Source: DATBVX01 sp963724625 (lineage in GTDB: Bacteria > Pseudomonadota > Gammaproteobacteria > Steroidobacterales > Steroidobacteraceae). Taken from it: a stretch of DNA of 64,000 nt. The stretch covers positions 262,407-326,406 of the forward strand of contig CAVRVO010000001.1 in the NCBI GenBank assembly GCA_963724625.1, in the 5' to 3' direction. Within the stretch, counting starts at the first letter, position 1; every line of letters begins with the position of its first letter. The notes below the pieces were generated by a model. That model did not search any database and was not told the DNA's origin. It saw nothing but the letters and a program-made list of their open reading frames with translations. Below, in pieces: positions 46,059 to 53,459 of this stretch. The translations under genes were made by a program, and so were the position numbers.

Positions 46059-47261
46059 ATGATCCCCGAAACTGGGCCACTCCGATCGCGGCTGGTGAAC
46101 GCGACGGCACTGCTCGCTTTCCTTGCCGTGGGCGTGATCTTGTACTTCGCACAGGCCGCTTTCATTCCCGTTGCGCTCGCAGTGTTTCTCGCATTGCTAC
46201 TGACGCCTGCGGTAGATCGCCTGCAGCGTTGGCATGTGCCGCGTGGCCTCGCAGTGACGATCGTGATGCTAGGGGTTCTGTTGGCGGGAGCAGGCGCCGT
46301 CAATGCGGTGTGGAATCCCGCCAAAGACTGGTTGGCGCGCGCTCCGCAAACATTGCGAAAGATCGAAGCGCGTGTTCGACCGCTACGCGCAGTGTTCGCG
46401 CAGGTCGATGCAGTGACCGAGCGCGCCGGACATCTGACAGATGGCAGCCCGCAGAGCACCGCGACGCCCGGCGCCGCCGTCGCTGTAACCGAGACCGGGA
46501 AAGCGTTATCGATGACGAAGTCGGTCCTCGAAGGATTGACCGTCATTCCGCTCATGTTGTTCTTTCTAATTGGGGGTCCGCCGCTTCTGGCACGCATGGT
46601 CGCGTCACTCTCCGGAAAGGAAACTTCAGCCAAGTCGTTGCGACTCATGGAAGCGATTCGGGTGGAAGTCGGGCGTTACTTCGCGACGGTTGCGCTCATC
46701 AACCTCGGCTTGGGTGCGGCAACCGCCGCCGCAGTGGCCGCCCTCGGCATGCCCAACCCCATCCTGTGGGGAACGATTGCCGGGGTCTTCAATTTCATCC
46801 CGTATCTCGGCCCGATCACGACCATCGTCATCTTGGGGGGCGCGGCACTAGTGACCTTCGATGATCTGGGACACGCGCTGGCTGTGCCCGGTGCATTCAT
46901 CGTGCTTCACTTGATCGAGGGCCAAGTCGTGCAGCCGCTAACCGTCGGACGCCGCCTCGAAGTCAATGCACTCGTCATCCTGCTGGCGGTCTGGTTCGGG
47001 TTCTGGTTCTGGGGAATCCCGGGCGTGCTTCTCGCGGTCCCCCTGTTGGTCGCATTGAAAGTGGCCGCTGAGCATCAGCCCTCCTGGCAAGCGGTGCGCA
47101 ATTTCCTCGCACCGAATGCGAGTTGGCAACCAAAAACGCTCGATAGACTGCTCCGCGCCGGCGACCTGCGTGCGATGCGCTCCGGCGTTCCCACTGCACC
47201 TGCCACCGCGCAGCATGTTTCTCCGAAAACGGTTCGCCCACTCAGCGATAAAGCTGATTGA
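46059..47261 (+). CDS. AI-2E/PerM family transporter
   Basis: The product (about 400 residues) has the family pattern of two N-terminal membrane helices (LLAFLAVGVILYFAQAAFIPVA), a soluble middle, and a C-terminal membrane cluster with INLGLGAATAAAVAALG, WGTIAGVFNFIPYLGP and LEGQVVQPL-like IEGQVVQPLTVGRRL. Members include the quorum-signal exporter TqsA and Na+/H+ antiporters, so the substrate cannot be told. The start is ATG 46059 or GTG 46047. It appears to be cargo of the element. Confidence 0.85.
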   Translation: MIPETGPLRSRLVNATALLAFLAVGVILYFAQAAFIPVALAVFLALLLTPAVDRLQRWHVPRGLAVTIVMLGVLLAGAGAVNAVWNPAKDWLARAPQTLRKIEARVRPLRAVFAQVDAVTERAGHLTDGSPQSTATPGAAVAVTETGKALSMTKSVLEGLTVIPLMLFFLIGGPPLLARMVASLSGKETSAKSLRLMEAIRVEVGRYFATVALINLGLGAATAAAVAALGMPNPILWGTIAGVFNFIPYLGPITTIVILGGAALVTFDDLGHALAVPGAFIVLHLIEGQVVQPLTVGRRLEVNALVILLAVWFGFWFWGIPGVLLAVPLLVALKVAAEHQPSWQAVRNFLAPNASWQPKTLDRLLRAGDLRAMRSGVPTAPATAQHVSPKTVRPLSDKAD

Positions 47262-47341
47262 CACGTTTTCTTGTAGGCCAGGCTTACAACGCGCCCAGTT
47301 CAACCCTGTACGAAGCAAGACTTGAGGTTGGATTGAATGTG

Positions 47342-47560
47342 ATGCTCGGCATGGTTCTCTCAACGCTTCCGGATCAGAAGGTTTGGATTATTGCGCACAA
47401 TGCGCTCAAACCACGTGGCTGTATCTCTTCGCGAAAGTTCCAGAATACGGCTCTACCTATGATCTCGCCATCGCAAGAAAGCGAAACGGTACTAGTCTCA
47501 GGAGTTCCGCCGAACGCTAAGAGTGCATTTGTGATCGTGCCGCTGAGCCGCGCGGCCTAA
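47342..47560 (+). CDS. Doubtful small open frame
   Basis: A 72-residue open frame after the transporter. The end segment (TVLVSGVPPNAKSAFVIVPL) is hydrophobic and plausible, but there is no ribosome binding site or recognised family. An extended form would start with TTG at 47258. Included only because the surrounding 300 bases hold nothing else. Confidence 0.2.
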   Translation: MLGMVLSTLPDQKVWIIAHNALKPRGCISSRKFQNTALPMISPSQESETVLVSGVPPNAKSAFVIVPLSRAA

Positions 47561-47572
47561 CTTCGCTCCTTA

Positions 47573-47995
47573 TTAGACGGGCCGTCCAAGGAAAAAACCG
47601 ATCAGTCCGGCTACCAGCACTGCTACTACGCCAATCCATGCTACGGTCCGCCCGCGTGAACGCTCACGCGTGGCGAGCTTTTCGTTAAGCACGGCCGTTG
47701 CAGCAAGTCTTACCGTTTGGTCGGATGCGACCTTTGGTCGCCACTGCGTCAGCAATTCAAGTTTCGGGATCACAGGGCTGGGCAGATCAGCCAGCATTCG
47801 AAGATGAGCAACGTCCAGCCGCGCGAGCTGCCGCGGTAGATCGTGCCAGTCCGCGCGCTCAAGTGTGTTATCTAGGAACACTGATGCGCTGCTCATCGCA
47901 CCGGCAGTCAAATTGCCGCTTGCGGTGAACGTTACGACGCCAGTGAGAGGCACAAACACCTTCTGAGCGTCAGTCTGAGTCTCTTCTTCGGTCAT
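47573..47995 (-). CDS. Tail-anchored hypothetical protein
   Basis: The 140-residue product starts at the ATG at 47995, with AGAGGT about 9 bases upstream on its strand. It has a soluble acidic N terminus, a leucine-rich middle (WHDLPRQLARLDVAHLRML) and a single C-terminal membrane helix (TVAWIGVVAVLVAGLIGFFLG). It is divergent from the first Crp/Fnr gene, so the shared 150-base intergenic region, which contains palindrome site 6, may control both. Family unknown. Confidence 0.55.
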   Translation of the reverse strand: MTEEETQTDAQKVFVPLTGVVTFTASGNLTAGAMSSASVFLDNTLERADWHDLPRQLARLDVAHLRMLADLPSPVIPKLELLTQWRPKVASDQTVRLAATAVLNEKLATRERSRGRTVAWIGVVAVLVAGLIGFFLGRPV

Positions 47996-48089
47996 CGCCC
48001 GGGACCTCTGTGAATCCTGCAGTAGCTCAGAATATACATTTTTCGCACGCTCGCTAGCCGCCGGCTGTGTGCGGCGCAGTACGGCGCTC

Positions 48090-48129
48090 TGTGCGCACCA
48101 GTACAAAGCGTTCGAAGGGGAGTTATAAT
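48090..48129 (+). promoter_or_regulatory. Promoter of Crp-like gene 1 with palindrome site
   Basis: TGTGCG-CACC-AGTACA at 48090-48105 (one mismatch to TGTRCG-N4-CGYACA) is followed by a perfect -10 box TATAAT at 48124-48129. A start near 48138 puts the site centre at about -41, the class II activator position for Crp/Fnr proteins. The ATG at 48148 follows within about 10 bases of that start, with no ribosome binding site, so the mRNA would have almost no leader. Confidence 0.55.
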
Positions 48130-48147
48130 CGCCTCGTACTAGTTGGC

Positions 48148-48882
48148 ATGGTGACGCTCTCGATGCCTGAGACTCATCATCCAGAACAAAATCACATTCT
48201 GGCTGCACTTCCACCGGCCGAGCGCGAAAGACTTTTCCCGCATCTGCAGCTCGTCCCGATGCCGCTCGGCAAGGTCCTGTACGAATCCGGCGAAATCCTG
48301 CGCCACGTTTATTTCCCGACCGATTCTATTGTGTCGCTCCTGTACGTGATGGAAGACGGCTCGTCGGCGGAGATCTCAGTGATCGGTAACGAGGGCGTCA
48401 TCGGCGTCGCCCTGTTCATGGGCGGTGAAACGACGCCGAGTCGCTCGATCGTGCAAAGTGCCGGTTTCGCTTACCGTCTGACGGGACAGCGGCTCAAGGA
48501 CGAGTTCTATCGCCACGGAGAGATGCTTCATCTTCTGCTGCGCTATACGCAAGCCCTGCTTACGCAGATGGCCCAGACCGCGGTCTGCAACCGGCATCAC
48601 TCAGTAGACCAGCAGTTGTGCCGCTGGCTGCTGCTCTCTCTTGACCGCCTGTCTTCCAACCAATTGACCATGACCCAGGAGCTCATCGCCAACATGCTCG
48701 GCGTCCGCCGTGAAGGCGTCACCGAAGCGGCCGGAAGGTTGCAGAATCTCGGAGTGATCGAGTACAGCCGCGGGCAGATCACAGTGCTGGACCGACCCAA
48801 GCTGGAAGAGCTGTGTTGTGAGTGTTATGCCGTAGTCAAAACAGAAACCGATCGCCTGCTGCCTAACCACGCGGCCCATTGA
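48148..48882 (+). CDS. Crp/Fnr family transcriptional regulator, copy 1
   Basis: The 244-residue protein has a cyclic-nucleotide-binding-like domain (HVYFPTDSIVSLLYVMEDG, GNEGVIGVALFMGG), a long dimer helix, and a winged helix with LTMTQELIANMLGVRREGVTEAAG. The recognition helix keeps the Arg-Glu pair (RRE) of Crp but has Glu where Crp has its second Arg. FNR-type N-terminal cysteines are absent; a CCECY motif is at the C terminus. It is about 92% identical to the copy at 51976-52710 and distantly related to that at 51035-51775. The effector is unknown. ATG 48163 is an alternative start. Confidence 0.88.
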   Translation: MVTLSMPETHHPEQNHILAALPPAERERLFPHLQLVPMPLGKVLYESGEILRHVYFPTDSIVSLLYVMEDGSSAEISVIGNEGVIGVALFMGGETTPSRSIVQSAGFAYRLTGQRLKDEFYRHGEMLHLLLRYTQALLTQMAQTAVCNRHHSVDQQLCRWLLLSLDRLSSNQLTMTQELIANMLGVRREGVTEAAGRLQNLGVIEYSRGQITVLDRPKLEELCCECYAVVKTETDRLLPNHAAH

Positions 48883-48965
48883 AACCGCGAACGGCGACTC
48901 GAACCTCGATTTGGGCCGAGTCACTACTTTACTGGAAAAATAAAAGCTCCCGACCGTTGCCAGCC
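48150..48965 (+). repeat. Duplicated block, left copy (pairs with 51978-52795)
   Basis: About 0.8 kb covering the Crp-like gene and about 85 bases after its stop is nearly identical to 51978-52795. The shared 3' part includes GTCACTACTTTACTGG and the end AAAAGCTCCCGACCG. The conserved region stops abruptly soon after. A third fragment of the end motif is at 50927-50951. Confidence 0.85.
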
Positions 48966-48985
48966 AGATTAGGAGGACCAACAAG

Positions 48986-49477
48986 CTAGACTCCTAGCTC
49001 GCGCGCTGCGGACGGAACCTCACCGCGCCACAGCCAACGCGCTACTTCGAGCACCTGACCCGTCAAGCGTCTGATCTCGCCACTCACGAGTGCGTCATTG
49101 AATTCGACGACTCGCTTGTTGTCTGGTTCGCTGTGCGTCACTGCACGTCGATACTTCGCGATGAGCCTGACGGCCTCGGGTATTACCTCCGCGTCACGCT
49201 CTTCTGCGTGCAGTACAGCCCCGAACTTGTTGATGAGAGGCATGTCTCTGAATGCCTTTCGGTCATAAAGGGCCCGATGCTTTTGAATGGCTGTCTCTAG
49301 GATCAGCGCTTCGAGCGCAGCATAGGCAGAGAAGAGAGCATTGTAGGTCGGCAAATGCTCATGCTCCCCCGTCGCGACCCCAATCTGCGCGAGATTGAAG
49401 TCTGTCAGGCGAATGAGCCCGACGAGTTGCATGATCTCCACGTAACACTCTTGCCCTTCGACTTTCACGTTCATCAT
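48986..49477 (-). CDS. Hypothetical protein, possibly HEPN-like
   Basis: From the ATG pair at 49477/49474 the product has about 163 residues and is predicted helical. It contains YNALFSAYAALEALILETAI and later KYRRAVTHSEPD. The latter fits the R-x4-H pattern of HEPN ribonucleases and follows a suitable helix, but this short motif arises by chance often. It is convergent with Crp-like gene 1. Function unknown. Confidence 0.5.
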   Translation of the reverse strand: MMNVKVEGQECYVEIMQLVGLIRLTDFNLAQIGVATGEHEHLPTYNALFSAYAALEALILETAIQKHRALYDRKAFRDMPLINKFGAVLHAEERDAEVIPEAVRLIAKYRRAVTHSEPDNKRVVEFNDALVSGEIRRLTGQVLEVARWLWRGEVPSAARELGV

Positions 49478-49596
49478 TCGCCTCAGCGGCAGCGGGTTTG
49501 TACGAGGGCGCAACCATACGCTCGCGCAGAGCGAGTTCCCTGAGCGCAATTTCACAGAAGTCGGCCCACAACCTGCGAGTCATCACGCAGTTCCGC

Positions 49597-49911
49597 ATGA
49601 AAGCGCGAAGCAACATGAATGCCATACAGTGCGGACAAACCCTGAAGCTGTATGGACGCTGGCGGTTCGTCATCGGCAGAATCCGCCGCATGCCGGCCCT
49701 CGACCTCACCGACGACGAACTGGCCGCTGCCGCGATGGCGGCGAGGGGCGCGGCCGCGCTGGCAAGGAAAGACGCTGAGAGGCAAACGACGCTGAGCACG
49801 CGGGCGGCCTTCGAGGACAGCGAGCGGCGCTATCGAAATCTGGCTGAGAAATTCGAGCGGGCTCGCGTGCCGTTGAGCCTGTTTCCTCCCGGCTATTTGG
49901 CGAAGGGGTGA
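49597..49911 (+). CDS. Small hypothetical protein
   Basis: The 104-residue product (or 73 from ATG 49690) has a C-terminal helical part: LDLTDDELAAAAMAARGAAA, RKDAERQTTLSTRAAFEDSE, RRYRNLAEKFERAR. This resembles small uncharacterised bacterial proteins of about 70 residues found on mobile elements. Neither start has a good ribosome binding site; 49690 agrees better with those relatives. Confidence 0.5.
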   Translation: MKARSNMNAIQCGQTLKLYGRWRFVIGRIRRMPALDLTDDELAAAAMAARGAAALARKDAERQTTLSTRAAFEDSERRYRNLAEKFERARVPLSLFPPGYLAKG

Positions 49912-50249
49912 TGCAAGCGTTTCCCGGTTGCCGGGATACCAATGCGCCCATGTCGAACAAAAAGGGCCTGGTCGGGCGTTAGTCAGGAGTGTCGAACGCT
50001 TTTACACGACGCAGGGCACGATGCTCGTCCCGTTCGAGTAACCTAGTGATTGGCGTGCGATAGATTCGCCCGGCGCAGATCTTGCACTGCCTCCAAGAGC
50101 GCGTGCGCCGGTCTAGCTTTTCGTCGTAGGGCAATAACTAGAACTTTCCTTACTCCGCGAGCTTACCGGCGCTCGCACCATAGCCTCTTCGCGCAGCGTC
50201 CCCCCACAAGAATAGATGCGCGAACAACAAAGGGGAACGGACCACTGCC
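49912..50249. other. 338-base stretch with no recognisable gene
   Basis: No open frame with coding character on either strand, no palindrome of the element's TGTRCG type, and no clear hairpin terminator. Confidence 0.4.
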
Positions 50250-50558
50250 TTGTTACCAGCGCCACCCACCACCTTACCTCCGGGCCCACTGACAGACGCG
50301 CGTCGGAGTACGGTGCGGCACGAGCTTCAGGAGGCAGATAAGCATCTGAGTCTCACGGTCACGGACGGCGGGTCCACCAACACTCAAGAGCGTCTAGCGT
50401 CCGCGCAAGCGGCTGTCCGAGATGCGTTGCGCTGGATCGATGAGCACGGCGACGCCGCAGCGGCTCTCGTGGCGCTCGAAGAGATCAAGATTCAGGACAT
50501 CAGTAATCCGGCTGCAACCCACGTCGATTTCGCGAGAGCGATGCTTCGCAGGCCGTAG
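50250..50558 (+). CDS. Small hypothetical protein, paralogue of 45488-45847
   Basis: This 102-residue protein has a proline-rich start, then a helical part (RHELQEADKHLSL, AQAAVRDALRWIDEHGDAAAA, HVDFARAMLRR) that aligns with the 119-residue product at 45488-45847. A rho-independent terminator follows 20 bases after the stop. The start is weakly supported and could be downstream. Function unknown. Confidence 0.55.
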   Translation: MLPAPPTTLPPGPLTDARRSTVRHELQEADKHLSLTVTDGGSTNTQERLASAQAAVRDALRWIDEHGDAAAALVALEEIKIQDISNPAATHVDFARAMLRRP

Positions 50559-50577
50559 CAACTATCGGCCCAAGAGA

Positions 50578-50608
50578 AAAGGCCCCCGGCAGCGATGTCG
50601 GGGCCTTT
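50578..50608 (+). terminator. Rho-independent terminator
   Basis: A perfect 9-bp stem AAAGGCCCC/GGGGCCTTT (50578-50586 and 50600-50608) encloses a 13-base loop and is followed by a T/G-rich run. It ends the transcript of the small gene at 50250-50558. Confidence 0.7.
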
Positions 50609-51034
50609 GTGTTTGTGCATACCCATCCAGTCGAACGTTTACTCAGCGCCCGCAGTGCTCGCAGGTGATGTGTGCAACGGTGCGACCGAGTGACATGGGG
50701 CTGAGCGTAGCGCGGGCGGGCTGTGGATCCCTTGGGGGATATCTGGCGGGTTGAAACAGAAAGGACCTTGGGCTTAATGTACGCTTTCGCACAGACCAAG
50801 TTCGACAGCGTGTGGAGGAGGGACCCGGCCCGAAGACTGCGACCAGGGCTCGCTGGAACTTCGCAGACCCAGCGAAATGAGACTTGCGCCTCCATGCGCT
50901 GTCGGCCTTGCTCACAGGGCGAGAAGAAAAGCCCCGACCGTCGCCAGCCGGTAGCGCGCTATCGTACGCTGAACTCCAACACCGGGTCCTTGCGGCACAC
51001 AATCACGAAAGCGGCCTGGCGAACAGACGGCGGT
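50609..51034. other. 426-base leader region of Crp-like gene 2
   Basis: No independent gene is seen. It contains palindrome site 2 (50778-50793) and a 25-base remnant of the duplicated block's end (50927-50951). The frame of the downstream regulator extends upstream through this region but without family resemblance. Confidence 0.5.
50778..50793 (+). promoter_or_regulatory. TGTRCG-N4-CGYACA palindrome, site 2
   Basis: TGTACG-CTTT-CGCACA, a full match. It shares CGCACAGACCA with site 1 (45213-45228). It lies about 240 bases before Crp-like gene 2. No good -10 box is found at the class II distance, so repression or a longer leader is possible. Confidence 0.45.
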
Positions 51035-51775
51035 ATGACCCTTTCGTATCTTGGAACCGTGTCAAAGTCGAAGCGCGTTCCGGCGCAGAATCGTCTGCTC
51101 GCAGCCCTGCCCAGCCCCGTTCGAAAGCGTCTGCTTGCGCGTTGCGAGCAGGTCCCACTCGTGGTTGGCGATGTGCTGTGCGAACCAGGCGAGCGCATTC
51201 GCCACGTTTTATTCCCCATTGACGGCTTCATCTCTCTGGTCACTCCCACAGCCGGTGCCGCTGCGCTCGAACTTGGCATTGTCGGCAACGAAGGCGTGCT
51301 GGGAATTTCCCTGACGCTCGGAGTGAAAATTGCACGACTTCGGGGATTGGTGCAGGGCGCGGGCCGGGCTTGGCGAGTGCAAGGTGCGACATTCGTGCGC
51401 GAGTTCGAACGCAGTCCGGCATTACGCCGCGTGATGAACCGATATCTGTACGTAACGCTGGTCCAGCTCGCACAGTCCGCAACGTGTACCCGCTTCCACG
51501 CGATCGACGCGCGGCTCGCCCGGTGGCTGCTATTGACCCGGGATCGGGCGCACGCCAACAGCTTCGCCATCACGCATCAATTTCTTGCCTACATGCTGGG
51601 TGTACGGCGCGCCAGCATCACTCGAGCGGCGAGCTCATTGCAGCGACAAGAATACATCCGCTACAGGCGGGGCAACATCCTCATTCTGAGGGGGCGCGGC
51701 CTCGAGGCGGTAGCGTGCAGCTGCTATGCGGCCGGCAAGGAAACGTACAAGAGTTTGATGGGCCATAGACTGTGA
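51035..51775 (+). CDS. Crp/Fnr family transcriptional regulator, divergent copy 2
   Basis: The 246-residue protein has the same layout as the other two regulators (LLAALPSPVRKRLL, HVLFPIDGFISLVTP, GNEGVLGISL, then LGVRRASITRAASSL) but is only distantly similar. Its recognition helix, RRASITR, differs from RREGVTE in copies 1 and 3, so target or affinity may differ. It keeps a CSCY motif near the C terminus, matching CCECY. It sits between the two near-identical copies. ATG 51035 or GTG 51059 may be the start. Confidence 0.82.
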   Translation: MTLSYLGTVSKSKRVPAQNRLLAALPSPVRKRLLARCEQVPLVVGDVLCEPGERIRHVLFPIDGFISLVTPTAGAAALELGIVGNEGVLGISLTLGVKIARLRGLVQGAGRAWRVQGATFVREFERSPALRRVMNRYLYVTLVQLAQSATCTRFHAIDARLARWLLLTRDRAHANSFAITHQFLAYMLGVRRASITRAASSLQRQEYIRYRRGNILILRGRGLEAVACSCYAAGKETYKSLMGHRL

Positions 51776-51823
51776 CGTCCATGTGCCGACGGTAGTCGCG
51801 GGGTCCGATCGGTTGTCGGCTTA

Positions 51824-51839
51824 TGTACGCTATCGTACC
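51824..51839 (+). promoter_or_regulatory. TGTRCG-N4-CGYACA palindrome, site 3
   Basis: TGTACG-CTAT-CGTACC, one mismatch to the recurring palindrome. It lies 85 bases upstream of site 4, before Crp-like gene 3. Confidence 0.4.
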
Positions 51840-51908
51840 GAATGCGTGTGACCCAGTTTGGCGCTAGCTCCGCGAGCACGGTTTGGCTGTGCACCGCAGC
51901 AGGGCGTT

Positions 51909-51949
51909 ATGTACGGTACGTACATTAGGCTCAGGGGCTGGGTTATACT
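51909..51949 (+). promoter_or_regulatory. Promoter of Crp-like gene 3 with palindrome site 4
   Basis: ATGTACG-GTA-CGTACAT at 51909-51925 is a perfect palindrome with a three-base centre, and TATACT at 51944-51949 is a good -10 box. A start near 51958 puts the palindrome centre at -41, as for copy 1. The ATG at 51976 follows after about 18 bases without a ribosome binding site. Confidence 0.55.
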
Positions 51950-51975
51950 TCCCTCGTACTAACGCCTTAGTTGGC

Positions 51976-52710
51976 ATGGTGCCAGTCTCAATGCGCGAGG
52001 CTCATCATCCAGAACAAAATCACATTCTGGCTGCACTACCACCGGCCGAGCGCGAAAGACTTTTCCCGCATCTGCAACTCGTGCCGATGCCGCTCGGCAA
52101 GGTCCTGTACGAGTCCGGCCAACTCCTGCGCCACGTTTATTTCCCGACCGATTGCATTGTGTCGCTCCTCTACGTGATGGAAGACGGCTCGTCGGCGGAG
52201 ATCTCAGTGATCGGCAATGAGGGCGTCCTCGGCGTCGCCCTGTTCATGGGCGGTGAAACCACGCCGAGTCGCTCGATCGTGCAAAGTGCCGGTTCCGCTT
52301 ACCGTCTAACGGGACAGCGGCTCAAGGAAGAGTTCAATCGTCATGGAGAGATGCTTCATCTTCTGCTGCGCTATACGCAAGCCCTGCTTACACAGATGGC
52401 CCAGACCGCAGTCTGCAATCGGCATCACGAGTTGGAGCAGCAGTTGTGCCGCTGGCTGCTGCTCTCTCTCGACCGCCTGTCTTCCAACCAATTGACCATG
52501 ACCCAGGAACTCATCGCCAACATGCTCGGCGTCCGCCGTGAAGGCGTCACCGAAGCGGCCGGCAAGTTGCAGAAGCTCGGAGTGATCGAGTACAGCCGCG
52601 GGCATATCACAGTGCTGGACCGATCCAAGCTGGAAGAGCTGTGTTGTGAGTGTTATGCGGTGGTCAAAACAGAAACCGATCGCCTGTCGCCCAACCACGC
52701 GGCCCATTGA
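51976..52710 (+). CDS. Crp/Fnr family transcriptional regulator, copy 3
   Basis: The 244-residue protein differs from copy 1 (48148-48882) at about 19 positions, mostly near the N terminus, around HHELEQQ (HHSVDQQ in copy 1) and in the winged-helix tail. The recognition helix RREGVTEAAG is identical to copy 1, so both should bind the same site. The cNMP-like domain and C-terminal CCECY motif are kept. Its promoter has two palindromes (sites 3 and 4). Confidence 0.88.
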   Translation: MVPVSMREAHHPEQNHILAALPPAERERLFPHLQLVPMPLGKVLYESGQLLRHVYFPTDCIVSLLYVMEDGSSAEISVIGNEGVLGVALFMGGETTPSRSIVQSAGSAYRLTGQRLKEEFNRHGEMLHLLLRYTQALLTQMAQTAVCNRHHELEQQLCRWLLLSLDRLSSNQLTMTQELIANMLGVRREGVTEAAGKLQKLGVIEYSRGHITVLDRSKLEELCCECYAVVKTETDRLSPNHAAH

Positions 52711-52795
52711 AACCGCGAACGGCGACTCGAACCTCGATTTGGGCCGAGTCACTACTTTACTGGAAAAATAAAAGCTCCCGACCGTCGCCAGCCGG
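51978..52795 (+). repeat. Duplicated block, right copy (pairs with 48150-48965)
   Basis: This is the second copy of the 0.8-kb block holding a Crp-like gene and its 3' flank. The end motif AAAAGCTCCCGACCGTCGCC is at 52770 onwards. The two copies enclose about 3 kb with the divergent regulator and small unknown genes. No insertion-sequence ends or transposase are seen. Confidence 0.85.
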
Positions 52796-52826
52796 GGCCT
52801 TCGAATAGCGTTCTGCGACTATCGAC

Positions 52827-53096
52827 TCACGAGTTCGTGCTTCGACCCGATGGTGGTGCGGTGAGCAGCTCTTCGCTCCCGACACGCAAACTCCGGCCTA
52901 GGTACACGGCTAAGACCATCGAAACCAACAGAAACGCGATCACAACCGGGCCGCCAGGCATTGCGAATCGATTAAGTGACTTAAGGAGCAGCACCACCAA
53001 GACCATGTTCACGACAAGGAATGCAGCTATGACCCATGCAAAGTTGCCTGCCGCGGCTCGCGAGCTTGTGTCTGTATGTGTGGAAGCCCGCGACAT
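52827..53096 (-). CDS. Small two-helix membrane protein
   Basis: The 89-residue product has two membrane helices (FAWVIAAFLVVNMVLVVLLL and VVIAFLLVSMVLAVYLG) separated by a short loop, with a hydrophilic N terminus. Function unknown. Palindrome site 5 (53130-53145) lies 34-49 bases upstream of the start on this strand. Confidence 0.55.
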   Translation of the reverse strand: MSRASTHTDTSSRAAAGNFAWVIAAFLVVNMVLVVLLLKSLNRFAMPGGPVVIAFLLVSMVLAVYLGRSLRVGSEELLTAPPSGRSTNS

Positions 53097-53129
53097 GGGC
53101 CAAGCTTCTGCCGATTTGGCGGGGCAGTC

Positions 53130-53145
53130 TGTGCGCCACCGTACC
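53130..53145 (+). promoter_or_regulatory. TGTRCG-N4-CGYACA palindrome, site 5
   Basis: TGTGCG-CCAC-CGTACC, one mismatch. It lies upstream of the small membrane protein gene read leftwards. Confidence 0.35.
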
Positions 53146-53459
53146 GCACAGGCATCGCGAGGTGTCGGGGCTTTCTTGTTGGGGTGGATGATTGCAGCGA
53201 GATGAAAATTATTGCGGCCTGGGAATTTCGAAGGCCCCGAAGCCGATTCGGGTCACACCCAGGCGCGCAGCAGCGCTGTTCCAGGCGGCCTTCACGTCGG
53301 CGTAGGCGGGCATGGCCGTGAGTGTAGCGGGGTCCGATTTGCAGTTGGAGTTGCAGTTGATGCGCGGAACCGCGAAAACATGGGACGCGCGCTGTTTTCG
53401 ACTTACTGCCAATTCATGCGATTACGTGCGAATCACGAGCGCGAATGTGCGGGAACTGC
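53146..53459. other. Right-end region of the element
   Basis: No supported gene. It contains the second copy of TTGCAGTTGGAGTTGCA (53339-53355), matching that near attL. A 34-residue minus-strand frame starting at an internal ATG and ending near 53209 is possible but unsupported. Confidence 0.45.

Noticed and set aside
45983..46864. Long open frame overlapping the AI-2E transporter gene
   Set aside because: It is arginine- and serine-rich with no recognisable domain, whereas the overlapping frame gives a full membrane transporter. GC-rich shadow frame.
48883..48965. Rho-independent terminator after Crp-like gene 1
   Set aside because: Only a weak 6-bp dyad (GACTCG/CGAGTC) was found and no T-run follows on the plus strand. 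The conservation is explained by the duplication.
53209..53412. 67-codon minus-strand frame at the right end of the element
   Set aside because: It overlaps the putative integrase arm site, has no ribosome binding site and no recognisable family; only the last 34 residues look protein-like.
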